This document shows positions 33,776-47,122 of a stretch of 64,000 nt of DNA, piece after piece. The number at the start of each line of letters is the position of its first letter. Positions within the stretch are counted from its first letter, which is position 1. Source of the stretch: Sinonovacula constricta (Eukaryota; Mollusca; Bivalvia; Cardiida; Solecurtidae). The stretch lies in NCBI GenBank assembly GCA_007844125.1, contig CM017568.1:2693547-2757546 (forward strand), written 5' to 3'. The notes under the pieces were generated by a model that was given only the letters and a program-made list of their open reading frames with translations, was not told the origin of the DNA and searched no databases. Position numbers and translations under genes: made by a program.

Positions 33776-36700
33776 ACTGCTCTTAAGGTTAAAGTAGCAG
33801 GATGCAGTTTCACGTCATGCCCAGGACAAGGCAGCAGTTTAATGTCGTCCTCAGGACAAGGATCAATGGTTCTACTTAGATACATATCTGGATGGTTTCT
33901 CAGCAAATTATAGCTCACTTTGTTGCTTAACACATCTAGTTTACTCCTTCTTACCACCTCACGATGAAAGTGTTCCAATTATAAGTTAGATCTTTAATTA
34001 CAAACTGAATCTATTGATGTTAAAATTTAACAAAATATAACAGGATGAAGAACTCTATTTAAAGCATCCTAAAACAAAACTGGATAAGTCGATTCCACCT
34101 CTTCTTCTGTCCCTACCTTTGCACAGTATTAACCGTTCACTTTCGAGGTAAACACTTATTGATATGATTAAAGAATTACAGCTTTGCTTTATCCACGATA
34201 ATCATCCTGGACTGTCATTTGGAGTCAAGTCTGGTACTAGGTATGACAATATAACAAGAAATAACTTAAAATATGCACCATTGATCAGGCTTGTAAATGC
34301 GTATTGTGTGTTTGTCACTGCGACGTATATTTAAAAAAGTTTAGTTACTAAATTTTATTGATCTGTTGAATTTAAATAAAAAAGTTTGTTTTTAGAAATA
34401 CATCGCAGCAACACAATTATGGTCATAGCCTATCCAGCTGTTCTGTTGGAGGAAGACGGCAGACAAATGTAGAACCACTAGCACAACCTAGACCAGCTGC
34501 AAGACCTCCCAACACTGTCTTCTGCCGCGGTGGCTAGAATCCACGGACAATAAACTTGAACTACAATACCAAAAGATTACACATGTTGATAATATTTTAC
34601 AGTTGAAATAAAGCTAACTTAGTCTATTACATGAAGTAAGGTATCCACTTTTGTAAACCATAAATCAGCATGTTGCATATATCCAACAAATCTTTTTTGC
34701 CAGTACTTGTTTTACTTATTGTTTTCATGGATTATTAAAAAAAAAAACAGTTAAAAGTCTTTGTACTTAACATATGCTTTATTAACTCATCAAGGCAACA
34801 AATATCAAGTCTAATTTCCTACAAACTTTTCTTCTTATAACCCAAACAAGGTAAATTCCAATATCATTAAGGGGACAGTGGGGGCATGCATTTTTTTTTT
34901 TTTTTTTTTTTTGTTGTTGTTGTTATAGGGGACCTACGGAATTATTGGCATATTGGCGAAATCCAGCCATTTAATGTTGGAAGATGATGTAATCTGTAAG
35001 AATGCAAAAGTTTTGTTTAAGGTTTGTGGTGTTTAGTAAATGGGCTGTGTGTATAAGCTTCATGTTTAAATACCTTAGTACAACAAGAACACATTCCTGT
35101 GTTTTTACGGAGTAAAGTTATCATTTGGTAGTCGAGAAACTTATATTTTTATTTTATTCCAATTCATTAGAAGAGAATGCTTACAGATTCTATTAATAAG
35201 ATCTCCTCCATAACAACTGGTAAGAATGTTTAATGTGTATGTATTATTAGTAAAACTGATTCTTTGTTTGAATTGTGGATATAGTTTATAAATTATATTG
35301 TAAGCAATATATTTTCATTTACAATAAAATTGGAAAACCTTGAAACTTCTTTTGAGTATATTGAAACCCAATTTATAGTTATCAAACTAATGTCCTCCTG
35401 TAAATTAAAACAAAATATTTCTTGAAGCTGGATTTTCATAGGAAAAAAAGTTTAATAAGTGTTAACTGTGCGATCCTTCCGTCCACCTCCCTTAACATTC
35501 CGTTAAAAATAGGCCATGCACACTTGCTTTATAATACAATTTGTTATTATCCCAAATTTATTCTTGGACATCTACAAACATCTGCATGCAAGTGCTTAGA
35601 CATATTGCTAGAGACTCAGCAGGAATTAATACAAGCTATGATCAGACAACTCCCAGAATGTGTTTGTTTATTGGTTTTATTGTCCCACCAAAAGTATTTC
35701 AGGTATTTTAAGAGAGCTCCAAGACTAAGCTGCGGCACTATTTACCTATTAAGGCATTGTTTCCCTCATGTCGAACTTTCACGAGCACGAAATCTGTAAA
35801 CTCCGGAACATAGGTGAGAGGAAATTACCATTCAGCAGAGGTGTTATCCTGACTCACGTGCAAATCATGGATTGTTTCGCTAGGGAACTTGTACATTTCT
35901 TTGTTCGCTATTCCAGCCTCTGGTGATAAGTCATACTGCCATTGTGTTAATTTGAACACTTACCGTGTCAGCACAAAAGAGGGGGATATACCATTTATTT
36001 ACAAAACAACGTGTTTTTGAAATACAATAGTAATCATAGGTCTGAATTTTACAGATTAACCTAAGTGCTCGTTTAGTGTTTGTTATTGAAATTGTCATCT
36101 TAGTGACAATCAATCATGATTTGAAAACAAACACTGTTGAAAACTAGAGCAGTAATAACTGACACAAGTTAAAACCATGAAATAATTAATGCATTGTCAT
36201 ATAACGCTTTGATATTCATAAATATGTACTTAGCAGAATTATTACCAATTAAAAAATATATATATAGATTCTTGTAATAACGCTTAACTATGCAAACATG
36301 TTGTGTACAACTACTAACAAATATAACTTGAGAATATAAGAATTTAAAGAATTTATTTATGCAAGAAGCCATATATATACCACGCAAGTGAAGTATCATC
36401 CAATAAAATGAATAACGATACTTTAATATTTTAATGGAATTTACGGACATATCCCAAATTAAAATTTAAACATATTTTATGTAGAGATAGAAACATCACA
36501 GTTTCGTTAACAAATGTACTAACCCCTACATACAGCACATCGTTGTTATAATGTACCTCTTGGCTATAAATATAATATTTTATGCCGGAATAAACTTTGT
36601 ATTGTATTGTATTGTATTGTAATATGGGATCATCCATCACAAAAGAAGATGGTCCTGTAACAACAAAAACGTTAACCAGACAATCCCAATAACAAACTCG

Positions 36701-39700
36701 TTCCATTTAGCACCAAGGCATACAACTTAAAAGAATAATGAACATATATAAATAATTATTCTAATGAGAATCGGCAGTTTAGAAACCAGCGACTGTTGAG
36801 AATTTCAACAAGCCCTTGACTGTTATAAACGTGTTTCTTTTCTTTTTTTTTTTAAATTTCTTGAATTTTTATCATCGTGAAATTGCTAAGAAGACAATTG
36901 TTAAATTCTATATGATTGCATTTTTAAAATCTAATACTAGGTCTCAAATAAATGATTTTAAGCACTATGGGACGAGACACATATACATTAAGTTTAAAGT
37001 TGATTTCCAGTTATTTATCTCTTCAACACTACACCCCTGCACAAGGCACCACAATTTGATTGTAGGTACACATGGGCGGATCTAGCAGGGTGGGGGCGGG
37101 GCAGGTCAGGACTTTATGGCACGAGTAGTATAGTACAATTGTCACATATGTGTCCAGTGCTACTGCTGATAAGACGAATAGGTAACTATTTACTTTTAAA
37201 ATGTCTTTAAAACGCATTGACATTTAACCAATTTCGTTTAATATACACGCATTGTGGATGGTAATTTAGGCATACGATTCCGTGTCATATGCATTTAGCA
37301 AAAGAAAATAATCCGCCATAATAAAATGGCTCTGTTTGGCTGCTACATTTTTTTTTTTGTTTTTTGCCTCAGAACGCCCCCCCCCCCCCCACACACACAC
37401 ACACACTAGCATAACTAACACCTCTGATGCTCGCTTGATTAGGACCCTAATTAAAGACGTATTAACAAAGTGTCATCTCTTGCTTCCAACAGGTATGTAT
37501 ATCTTTAACAGAACAATAGTGACTGGAAATTTAAATTGAAGAAGTACATTTACCAGCATATATGTTAAACTGCGCGAACTCTGTGAAATCAACAGGTATG
37601 TCAGGCAACATGGTTTTGCTTTAACCCTCATATATAAGTTAAGAGAAAACGAGCCATCATCACTGTGATAATGAACTTGCATTTTGCACGTTGTCTTTTT
37701 ATTACATTGTTTCTTTGTATTGCCCATACATCGTTCCGAAATATAACAAGGTTTAATTGTAACACTGAATAGTATTGTTTCCATATAAATAATTGCGTTA
37801 CATTTTGAAATTATCAAAGGGAGAGTTGTATTTGGGCTTAAGGATACTGAGTTTCGTCATGACGATGGATCCGTGCATTGCTTTTTAAAAGACAGTCACA
37901 AAACGTCAAAAGGCTATCGAATGTGATTTGTGTAATACATGCAACATCGGAAATGTGGAACAAGTAAGTATTTTCTTAAAACTGTACAAATATGACATGT
38001 TCAGAAACATATCACTGGTTGGAAGAACGGCCGCTATAACAATAACACTTCCTTGTATGATACAATGCATTGACTTATTGTCTTATAGAATCCACTTGAT
38101 AAAAAATAAATCTTATAAAAACATAATTGAATACTTTTATAGGCAGTTAAACAGACAAACAAAGGTGTGAGAAAAGGACGGCTTATTGTTCTTAAACCTT
38201 ACAATAAATACGTTTTTGAAAAACTGTAGAAAGAATGTAATCTACTTAAAAGTATTACAAGCGGCACTGGAAAAAAGAATCTTATTATGGGATAAAAAAA
38301 AATTTGATGAAAAGCTCATTCTTTACACATAGCAGCCTTATAGGTGTTATTCCATTCATTTGGAAGAAACAACTTTATAACAACAATATAGATTATTAAG
38401 AAAATCCAAATAACAAATCTGTTTACCGTTTAAATTTAAAGAACTGCGTTTTCACAAACACAAAATGGCTCCAAGCGACAAAATAATATTAACAACTTTC
38501 ATTGTGTTGAAGTGTTTTTCTTCACTTATAACAGTAATCTCCTAAAAATTATTATTATAATAACTTATAATTCTTTGATTGTTTTAAATGTGTATATTGT
38601 TTATTTTTTGTTTTAAATCTAAGTTCATTTGGACATACAAAAGAAACAATATTGCACCTATTCTATTTATAAAATTCTCCAAATGTTTTTCACTGCAATT
38701 AGGCACTTAATAAAAATGCAACATCGTTTGGGATATATCAGCCCCAGGAGCCCTGCTGTGACTATACATTATATAGCGTCCACAACACACCTGAATATAA
38801 AAATATGGTACACACTTTTATGCTTATTGGTGAAACACATTTAATTCACGAAAAGATAAACACGGCAATTCATATTACATTTAAAACGAACTGTTTAGTT
38901 ACCTACCACGTTCCAACATTTTCGTCTTGTTTCCGTAAAATATGTATTGTTATGTACGAACTGAATACTTTGTACCGATAACGGAATTTTGCCAGCTCGG
39001 ATCACTTCAGTTAAATCAGGATATATTCATTTAAATGAAAGAAGGTGAGACCATAGAGGTTGAAAGGGAGTGGGGGACTGGTTAGGGACTGTCAGACCTG
39101 AGAGATAAAAATATACGAGCAGCATTTGAAGCGATTCATACAGTTTGAGGAAAAACTAGAGACGTGTAAATTTGGACCGACTTTTATTGGTGCAAGTCTA
39201 CAGTTCATGTCATGAATGATTATAAAAACATGTATCATGCATTTTTCTTAATGTGCCACAAATACTGACTTATCACATGACCTTCTATAATCAAACATAT
39301 AAAATAATATGTACGTAGTCATATGTCATGATCACAAGTTAAGTACAGAATAATATCCGAAAAATGGTATAGCCCAAAGAAATAATGCATGTGTCTGATT
39401 CTCTCGGTAAGAAACTTACAACTTGAAACACACACGAACGCGGACAAGTTAACTGACAATCGTAAAACTTCGGGTATTTCCGTATGGTTCGTAAAATACA
39501 CCTCGTACATAGCTCTAGAATACACCAAAGTGCGTCGCCTGAGTTATGAAACAGTGTCCGTTCGCGAGAAAGTAACAAATTATATATATATCATTTAGTT
39601 GAGTATATCTTGCAATAACAACGATTTTTTTTATCAATACAATCTATATGATTTACGGAAAATTGAAAAGTCAACATTAAATACCCAGTATTAAAACTAA

Positions 39701-40738
39701 GACACACAAAGTAGATCCAAGATGGCGCCTTATTATGTCAGAGGTCTCTTGCATAGCATAAAGGCCGAGGTGATCAGATTGGTTAACTGACTGATTTAAA
39801 CTAGTTTAATGAGGGTCTACTCGCCCTGTTTAGGCCTTTTTCATGACCCCGCCATGTTGCCCATGCATGGCTTAAATACTGCATTCCAAATAAGTTGCCT
39901 AAAGTAGGCCCTAAGTAGGTACCTAGTTTATGTACCCATTTACTAAAGACTGGTTTAATTTGTTGTATTTTTTGGCCTTAAGGGGGAGTGAGCTGGTTGT
40001 GAGTGAATTCCACTCCCTAATTTATGGCTCGCTTCCCTGACACTAGGGTCTGGTGAAGTTGGTTTTCTGTATTGTTTACCATAAGAAAGGTTCCCCGTTC
40101 CGGCGTGCCTCTTCCCTAATGTAGACCCTAGTGTTGTTGTTTTTTTAATATTTGATGTCTGGACGCCCGGGGTCCGACCGCCAACTAAGCCATCTTCCTT
40201 GCCTTACATATATAATGTCATATATATAATATAAAGAATTTAGAAAGATGTCCCCGGCTGGTGGTATAAGGTAATGCTCGCCTTTGCTTAGTAACCAATA
40301 TAAGAGTAGTAAACATGCCTAAAATATGTTAGGCGGCCATTACCTTATGGATTTCCTACTCTACCACACACATAATCCACGCTCTCAAGGTTCTCATACA
40401 CGCAAGCATACTTATCACTACATATTTTATTCTACGCATTTCTATACTATATACAGCAGTGGAAGTTTTCTTTTTCTTCCCACTGTCCTATAGTGCATAA
40501 ACAGTGTTAAAGGTGGTAGCCATGCATGTTATTACACAGTAATAAATATTACATAATGGTAGGTTGATATGCTAATTGAACAGTTGTGGGTAGCCTTTGT
40601 TTATACTTGTCCCTTATTGGGCTTCCGTTTATTCAGCGTACGCTGGTTCTACTTGAGGTTAATATGGTGTTGCTGTCTGTTCTTTTACTGGATCCTTTAT
40701 TTTTATTATACAGGTGACTCCAGATTGCCTTTGTTTTT
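33776..40738. other. Long stretch without a recognised gene
   Basis: Contents: a reverse SINE A at 34395; a T-run at 34892-34911; a (TGTAT)n tail at about 36597-36622, possibly a LINE 3' end; a C-run plus CA run at 37378-37407; and at 39715-40210 a GC-richer block with inverted CACTAGGGTCT/AGACCCTAGTG words (about 40042 and 40123) that may be part of a transposon. Open frames up to 125 codons (35422-35799) have no recognised similarity and look fortuitous. Confidence 0.45.
34395..34575 (-). repeat. SINE family A copy, reverse
   Basis: CACAATTATGGTCATAGCC and GTTGGAGGAAGACGGCAGAC tail, GTAGAACCACTAGCACAACC middle, decayed head around CGCGGTGGC. Confidence 0.7.
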
Positions 40739-41117
40739 ACGAGGTCTATAGACGATTCCAGTATCATTAATTAGATCGCCGCCATTTTTGTCACGTGACT
40801 TTCCGCCAATACAGAAGTGAAAATTCCTACGAGTGTTTGACAACTCTATATAACACAATCCTGAACGAAAAGTCGAAAATCGTGCCAAACAATGACAGAT
40901 GTCAAACAGTTTTATTGGAATAATGTTTTTTTTTAATGTAACTATAAATAGAGGGTAGAGTTTAATTTTGAAAGGGCTTGTAAATCACGTAGTAACTGTG
41001 TAAATACTCGTTGAATATTATAGCCACTCGGATCACGCTTCGGTGATTCTACGTAATCACCTCGGAAATAATGCTGTCGCCGCAATATTGACGAACTACA
41101 TCCAAAATGGCAATCGT

Positions 41118-41525
41118 TCCTTCTCGGCGATCTCCGGCAAGCTTCGGATATAGACATCACCGAAGCGTGATCCGAGTGCATGCAGGGTAATTAATAACTG
41201 GTATATTACACTTTTACCAAATCCTGTTGGTAATATACATACAGTATCACTGGTATATTACACTTTTACCAAATCCTGTTGGTAATATACATACAGTATC
41301 AACTAAGTTAAAAATATTCTTCAAAGAAGCAAACTGCTCTTCTTTCAAGGAGCGTTGAATCTCCATCATATCTAAAGCGTACTGCATGCACGTTGAAAAT
41401 TCAGCCATCTTTGTTTACATAATGCAATGAGAAGTTATTCGCCGGGGCAAATCACCAACTGGTGTATTCCTACAATTACATACGAGGTGATATATCAGAA
41501 GCTTGCCGGAGATCGCCGAGTAGGT
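41118..41525. repeat. Internal inverted repeat near the element's left end
   Basis: CTCGGCGATCTCCGGCAAGC TTCGGATATAGACATCACC at 41123-41161 recurs reversed at about 41486-41523 (GGTGATATATCAGAAGCTTG CCGGAGATCGCCGAG). The about 40-bp arms are separated by about 325 bp, and the interval contains the 52-bp duplication. It lies just upstream of the YqaJ start. Confidence 0.85.
41198..41301. repeat. Exact 52-bp tandem duplication
   Basis: The unit starts CTGGTATATTACACTTTTAC and ends CATACAGTATCA; both copies appear identical. Within each unit GGTATATTACACTTTTACC.. and GGTAATATAC form an imperfect inverted repeat. Confidence 0.95.
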
Positions 41526-42186
41526 ACGATTGTATTATAGCATGCATAAAATAATGGCGAAAAGAGGAGATCCAAATAAATTTGTTAACAATCATATATA
41601 TCCCAGATTCAAGGGATGTACAGCAACACGTCATGGACAAAAATTTGAACCAGTAGCTGGTATGTGGTGTTGAAATTGCTTTGGGCATGACAGTTAATTT
41701 ATCAGGTATTGCTGTTAGCGAGGATGAACCGTACATTGCTGCTAGTCCAGATGGGAAAGTTGATAAAAGAACAATTGTAGAAATTAAGTGTCCAACAAAA
41801 CCACTGGAACACCTGATATCTTCAGGGAAATATGATGTAATTATTGAAAATGATAAGCTTTTATTAAACCCAAAGGGCAAAAATGGATATTACTGTCCTC
41901 TCTTTGTAGGCCGTCTGAATTTCGGCCCTTGATTTTGCCATTTTACCTGAAAAAACAAAAGACAATCATTAATTGTCACTGTTTTGATATTGATGTTTAA
42001 TATGATAGTATATATGACGTATGTTTATTGTAGTTGTTGTGAATATATTTTGATGTCTTTAAATAAGTTTTAGTTTTTAATTTGTATGCATAGATCAACA
42101 ATTGCGGTAGTCAACATTAAAGTACTTCATTTCGAATTAAAAGAATGTAGATTTAGGATGCTTTTTTTGTGACTGTTCTGTATAAA

Positions 42187-43449
42187 ACAGATACGTTACC
42201 AATACACTTGTGATGCATTCTTACTATCTAGAATGCATAATGAATGTCGTTTGACATACAAACAAGATAAATCAAGTATTTAGTATACTTTTGTAATTAC
42301 TGATATGTCCATGAGCTTATAATTTTGTTTACTTTCTAAAGCTCGAAAACATTTAAGAAACGACAGATACGTGACCATAACTAACAACCTTTTCTGCTTT
42401 TTTTAATTAATGTGTGTTGATATCTGGTGCAGTTATTCGAATTTTTAATAATGTTTGTTTACTTCTATTCTCTGTGTGTATATTTTTGATAACTGTGTCT
42501 AATAATACTAGTATTATGTTTTCATTTCTCACATTCCCGTTGCTCTTAAACAGATACATTACCACATCATGTCAAAAAGAGCAAGTACTACTGATAGAGA
42601 GATGTGTTTTGTTTTGGAAATTAAAGAATATACAAATAAATATTAGAATAATGTGTTATAAGTATATTTTTCACTTGTACATTTAAGGTTATATGTAAAT
42701 ATTCAAATGAACAAATACGTTACTTTTCCGTAACAGATACGTGAGCTGTGTTTACAAGACATTACATGATCTGCATATGAAAATATATAACCATTATTTG
42801 CTGTTTGTATTGTCATTTTTGAATTACAATTGCTATGGAAACACTAACGACAAAAAGGACGTCAAAATAACATTTTAAGTTACAATCACATATAACTTTG
42901 ACAGTCAACTTACCAAAAATTTGTGGACAGTTCCGTTGACAGTATTGTTTATGACGCCATGCCGTTGGAATGATGAGTGCTTGCATATGACGTCATCTAT
43001 GCGTTATGTGAGCAAACAATTCGTTAACGTAAGCAGGCGGGAAATTTAAATCCTGAAACTGGTAACGTTTCTGTTTATCACGTATCTGTCAATCTAAATT
43101 GTTTCCTTCTTCGTACAGACAGATTTTTTAATGAAATCTCTATTTGTCAGAGGTAAAAAAAACCGGCAACGGTATTTGCTTTACATCAAATGTGAATTTT
43201 AAGCAAATGTAATAGTTAGAATATAATTACAATGGTAAAACAGTGTAACAGTATCTGTTGAAATTTTAAGTACTTATTTAAAAAATCACGAAAAAAACAT
43301 GATATAGTTTTAAAAGCTTAATTCTGTACAATTAAATCATAGTTGAAGTCTAACTGTTCCCACTTTTGGCTTCTGTTGCACTTCATGGTTTTTCTAATGA
43401 AATTTTGTTGAACAACGCAGATGTTTAAAATTCTGTAACGTATCTGTTG
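42187..43449. repeat. Cluster of 14-bp ACAGATACGTKACC motifs in mirrored orientation
   Basis: Forward copies: 42187 (ACAGATACGTTACC), 42363 (ACAGATACGTGACC), 42550 (ACAGATACATTACC), 42711 (ACAAATACGTTACT), 42733 (ACAGATACGTGAGC). Reverse copies: 43061 (GGTAACGTTTCTGT), 43078 (TCACGTATCTGTC), 43249 (partial, AACAGTATCTGTTG) and 43436 (TAACGTATCTGTTG). All forward copies lie left of about 42900 and all reverse copies right of it. This symmetry resembles subterminal transposase-binding repeats or paired operator-like sites around a promoter. Confidence 0.85.
42988..42995. promoter_or_regulatory. CRE-like palindrome TGACGTCA
   Basis: A perfect TGACGTCA sits inside the larger near-palindrome GCATATGACGTCATCTATGC in a locally GC-richer patch at the centre of the mirrored motif cluster. 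It could be a promoter element of the interrupting segment; only the sequence is evidence. Confidence 0.35.
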
Positions 43450-44172
43450 CATGTTTTGGAGACATCTGTACAACTAGAATTGTGCCATATAAATCGAGGT
43501 TTATTATCAAAACCTTGTTTAAATTGATTGCATAAATAATTTTGGAGAAATAAATAACAATATTTTTTTGAGAATCTCCAAAAATATAAAAATTACGATA
43601 GAAGAAAAAAAAATATACTAACGTGGGGACATGGCAAATTTGTGAAGTTGGACCCATATTCAACCTAGAATTCATTTTTTTCTACTTGAAACAAAAGTGT
43701 CTTTTTTGAGGAAATTGTTTTATTAGCATATATTTGTTAATCAAAATAACTTTCCACAGCATTTTATAACGATATCTTCAGAATATTGGCCGAAGACAGG
43801 TGTTTTATCCAGTGGTCCCACTTAACGGAGAATGAATAAGATTGCAATGTTTTGCACCAAATCGGTTTTGTGCAAGTTTGTTGTGTGGACTGTTGAAAAA
43901 CAGTGTGTAATTGACTTTCACTACAATGACGACTTCATAATGGGAATTCTTCCCCGAATCAGGAATTTTTATTTCGAACATTTTCTTGTCAGACTATCAA
44001 ATGAATTTCAATCAGGTCGGCTGAAACTTTCACTTGAATATAAAACATCGTGCTGATAATTATTAACTGGAAAATGAATGTGTTTAGGTGACCGATCAAA
44101 GATAAGCTGTTTTCAAACATTGTAATTATGGTGTATGTTTATTCAATAAGACAACAGCCGACTTCATGATCA

Positions 44173-44227
44173 GCACTGTTCGCTTTTTGATTTATTAGGG
44201 TATTTCTGACCAAAAAGCGAACAGTGC
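44173..44227. repeat. Perfect 17-bp inverted repeat (hairpin)
   Basis: GCACTGTTCGCTTTTTG and CAAAAAGCGAACAGTGC are separated by 21 bases. It lies shortly after the YqaJ stop, between the two convergent genes of the transposon. Confidence 0.9.
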
Positions 44228-44254
44228 AGATCCTGACCCGACGGCACAAATGTG

Positions 44255-44990
44255 TGAGCGGATCTGGATCTACACTTGGCAGGCATGCATAAAAAGGCGT
44301 ATACATGAAGTAAAGTGTTAAATACATGCTGCAGGGATTTCATTTAAACTTGGTAACTATGTAGACCAAGGGTCTACACTTATTGCAGAGATGTATTTTA
44401 TTCAGCAAATCCATAATTGTTTCATGGCTTTGTATTCTTTGTCATGGTGATTATGACAAGTGGACACTGTAGTCACATGGTCTACATTTTAGAACCAGGG
44501 TCTACACATGCCACAGATTTGAAAAATGTATCTCAGTTTAACTCAAAATAAATGTTGAATTATTGTTCAACCATGTTTAATGTATACTGATTAATAAGTA
44601 TGTAAACTGGAATAAAATTATAAATTGATATCAGCTTTGGTTTTGATTCTGTATTTTAAACTGTCCTGTAATCTGAACATACATGGTGTACACTTTTTAT
44701 ATTTATACCAAAAATTGAAAATGACACGAGTTATTAATTTATTAACCCTTTACTCCATATAAAGTATACTAATTTGTTAACAGCGTAGATCCATATCAGC
44801 TGGCACAGATGTACTGTTATATCTGGATCTACACTATTTGCCCATGCTGTAAAAGTCGCATCTGTGAAGTAATGGGTAAATCAATGCACAACTTCATGAC
44901 TGTTCAAATTAGCCAGTAGTGGTCAAAGAAGATCAAGTTTCATGTCATAAGATGGGTAACTGATCTGGATCGACACTAGTTGCCCATTTC
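44255..44990. repeat. Diverged repeats of GATCTGGATCTACACT
   Basis: GATCTGGATCTACACTTGG at 44262, TATCTGGATCTACACTATTTG at about 44818 and GATCTGGATCGACACTAGTTG at 44962 each sit in a longer similar context (GGCACA, TTGCCCAT, GAAGTAA). Related AGGGTCTACAC words occur at 44370 and 44503. They lie between the transposon's two genes. Confidence 0.6.
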
Positions 44991-45287
44991 ATATGAAGGT
45001 TAAAGCTGTACCCATCAATTAAAGAGTAGGAAGCAATGCCTTAAGCAAGGGGAATACATTACTGGACAAATAAGGGAAATATAACAGTACCATGTTAATT
45101 GTAATACCATTAAATTCTTTATTTATTGAGCACATTATTTTTTTTACTAGAAAGGGTAACTTGATATTGGTAAATCAATGAATACAGTCGTGTTTTGTTA
45201 ACTTTTTATCAAGAGGTTACATAATTTTTATTTGTAGACATACACAGATTATCACACATGAAAATGTTAATGTCTCATCAAACGGGC

Positions 45288-47122
45288 TCACTCGATTATA
45301 TCGTCTTTGATCAACATATCTCTCATGTTGCATAAAGCAGCCACAACACGAACAGTTTTAATTGCATTTCTTAATGATTTTATGTTATACTTTGTATTTA
45401 AAAGTCTGTAAGATTTCATTCTCATAATTGCCCCCCAACATGAATCCTTTCTGCAGCTATTCTTCTGGAATCAATTGTATCCTGCTCTGATAGTTGTGAT
45501 CGGCCCTTCATAAATGCAGGAATGTTCAATTTTACCCGCCGGCTACACATATCCTCCCCAATAGGGAACCCTCGGTCCGCCATGACCTCATCCCCAGGTA
45601 ACAAATAATTAAGAAATCCACAATATTTAGTTATGTAATTGTAACTGGCTCTACCGCTATACAAAGGTGACACGTTCATAATAAAACCACTTGGAGCAAT
45701 TGCAATTAAAACTTTTGCAGTGTTGTTGCACTTGTACGTGCTCCAAGTCTGAGCCCTAGCTTTTAATGAAAATGATCTTTGAATAAAAATTTCTGAACAG
45801 TCTATAATGCAGGTAGTGTTAGGAAAAGAGTTTTGAAAGGACTTTGGTAATATTCTTCTTATTGTCTCTCTAGGCAACCAAACCACATACTGCGACAAAT
45901 GTTGCGACATAATGTCAATCCACGAGTGATATATGTTGCTCACCAGTTGGTGTGACACACCACAGCGTCTTCCAATGTCTTCAAATGTGAGAGCAAGCCT
46001 TTATCTTAACAGCACAGACAGGATGGTTTGGGACACTCATTCTATATAGAAGTCCTTTCCCATCTGTTGTCAATGTTGATTCTAATGATAAAAACACTGT
46101 CAGGCCTAATCCTGTGTAGAAACGTGCATCTGAGTCTGTTCTAATGTTCTCTACGCTAAATTCTGGAGAGTTTTGCTGAGTTGATACCGTTCTTGTTTTA
46201 CAGCTATACCAGTAGTAGTGGTCAAGAGCAACTAAGTCAATAGTTTGTGTACTGACATCTACTAGTTTGGGCCTACTGACATTTTTTTATTAATCTGGGT
46301 ATTTCTGACAACAGATGCCTTCACACTGTTCACATTCCATTAATGTTTCATCTTTATTACGATTGGCAGGGGTCGCTAACACATTTTCTTCATCTGGAAC
46401 AATTTCTAAACCCTGTGGTTTTACTGGGGTTAATAATGGATCAGGCAGTGGCTTAGGCTGTCTGGAAACAGGGCTGGAATTTTCCGGGAATTCTAGTCGG
46501 AGTCTCTTTAATGGTCTACGTCCAGGAGTCTTTGGAGTGACTGGCTGATATCCCATTTCTAAAACTGGGATCGGGTTTTGAGCTGTTGGGCGACCGTCAA
46601 TAAAGTGTTTTGAACACATCTGAAGATATAAAAGAAACATATATAAGAGATTATAATTTAGTTACTTTATATCATAAATAATGCTCGAATGCTGAAATAA
46701 GTTTTGAATAAGATTGGTTTACACTATGACTGTTTAGGAGGGCATATCTATAGGCTACATTTTAACGTCTGTACACAAAAGATGCATTAATGGGTGTGTG
46801 TGTGGGGGGGGGGGGGGGGGGAAGAGATTTACGTTAAAAATTTGCAAAGTGTCCATATACAATCGTTCATATGTATTATAACTCACCACTGATTTTTGAG
46901 GAGGAAGAAAACCCTTCCTGTAAATGGATTTTAACCATTGAAGTCGACTGTCTCCAGTTGCCGGTATGCATGGAATTTGAATGGTACGAGACACGGACAA
47001 TGCTTGCCGTTTAAATCTTTGTGTAGCTGGCAGGGTGGATTTTCCCAGTCGTAAAGTCTTTTCTGATTATTATTGCAGTTAACCACAACACACCGCCTTC
47101 CACCACCGCGTTTATATGGCAT
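45288..47122 (-). pseudogene. ISL2EU transposase (THAP zinc finger plus DDE), broken
   Basis: Reverse strand from ATG 47122: MPYKRGGGRRCVVVNC opens a THAP zinc finger whose end, MCSKHFIDGRPTAQNP, lies beyond a 267-bp intron (46886-46620, GTGAGT..CTTCAG). A frameshift at about 46975 lies inside the THAP part. Two tandem stops (TAA TAA at about 46285) precede the block NVSRPKLVDVSTQT; then come a frameshift and TAA (46001) near 46000-46030. The DDE core is intact in 45958-45450: CIIDCSEIFIQ (first D), then DEVMADRGFPIGEDM (second D) and an ERIHV region with the last acidic residue. A C-run at 45431-45436 causes a final frameshift before the tail ending MLIKDDIIE at 45288. It cannot make a full protein as read. 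The THAP domain normally binds the transposon ends. Confidence 0.85.
46804..46821. repeat. (G)18 homopolymer
   Basis: Eighteen consecutive G on the + strand within the intron of the transposase pseudogene; a likely spot for sequencing error or slippage. Confidence 0.95.

Larger units (their letters stand above)
41554..44056 (+). pseudogene. YqaJ-type (lambda exonuclease-like) nuclease of the transposon, broken
   Basis: From ATG 41554 the frame reads 39 codons with GCTATRHGQKFEPVA, then TGA at 41671. The downstream frame continues SGIAVSEDEPYIAASPDG and IVEIKCPTKPLE. These give the PD-(D/E)xK nuclease core: the E of FEP, the D of SPDG and E-x-K of EIK. After KNGYY (about 41890) similarity stops. 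The C-terminal part resumes at about 43835 with MFCTKSVLCKFVVWTVEK and ends at TGA 44054. So there is one frameshift and a 1.9-kb interruption (intron or nested insertion). In ISL2EU elements this nuclease accompanies the transposase; its role in transposition is not established. Confidence 0.75.

Noticed and set aside
35422..35799. 125-codon forward frame
   Set aside because: No recognised domain, no splice context and ordinary AT-rich composition.
41476..41880. 134-codon reverse frame
   Set aside because: It is the antisense shadow of the YqaJ coding segment, which has clear family motifs on the + strand.
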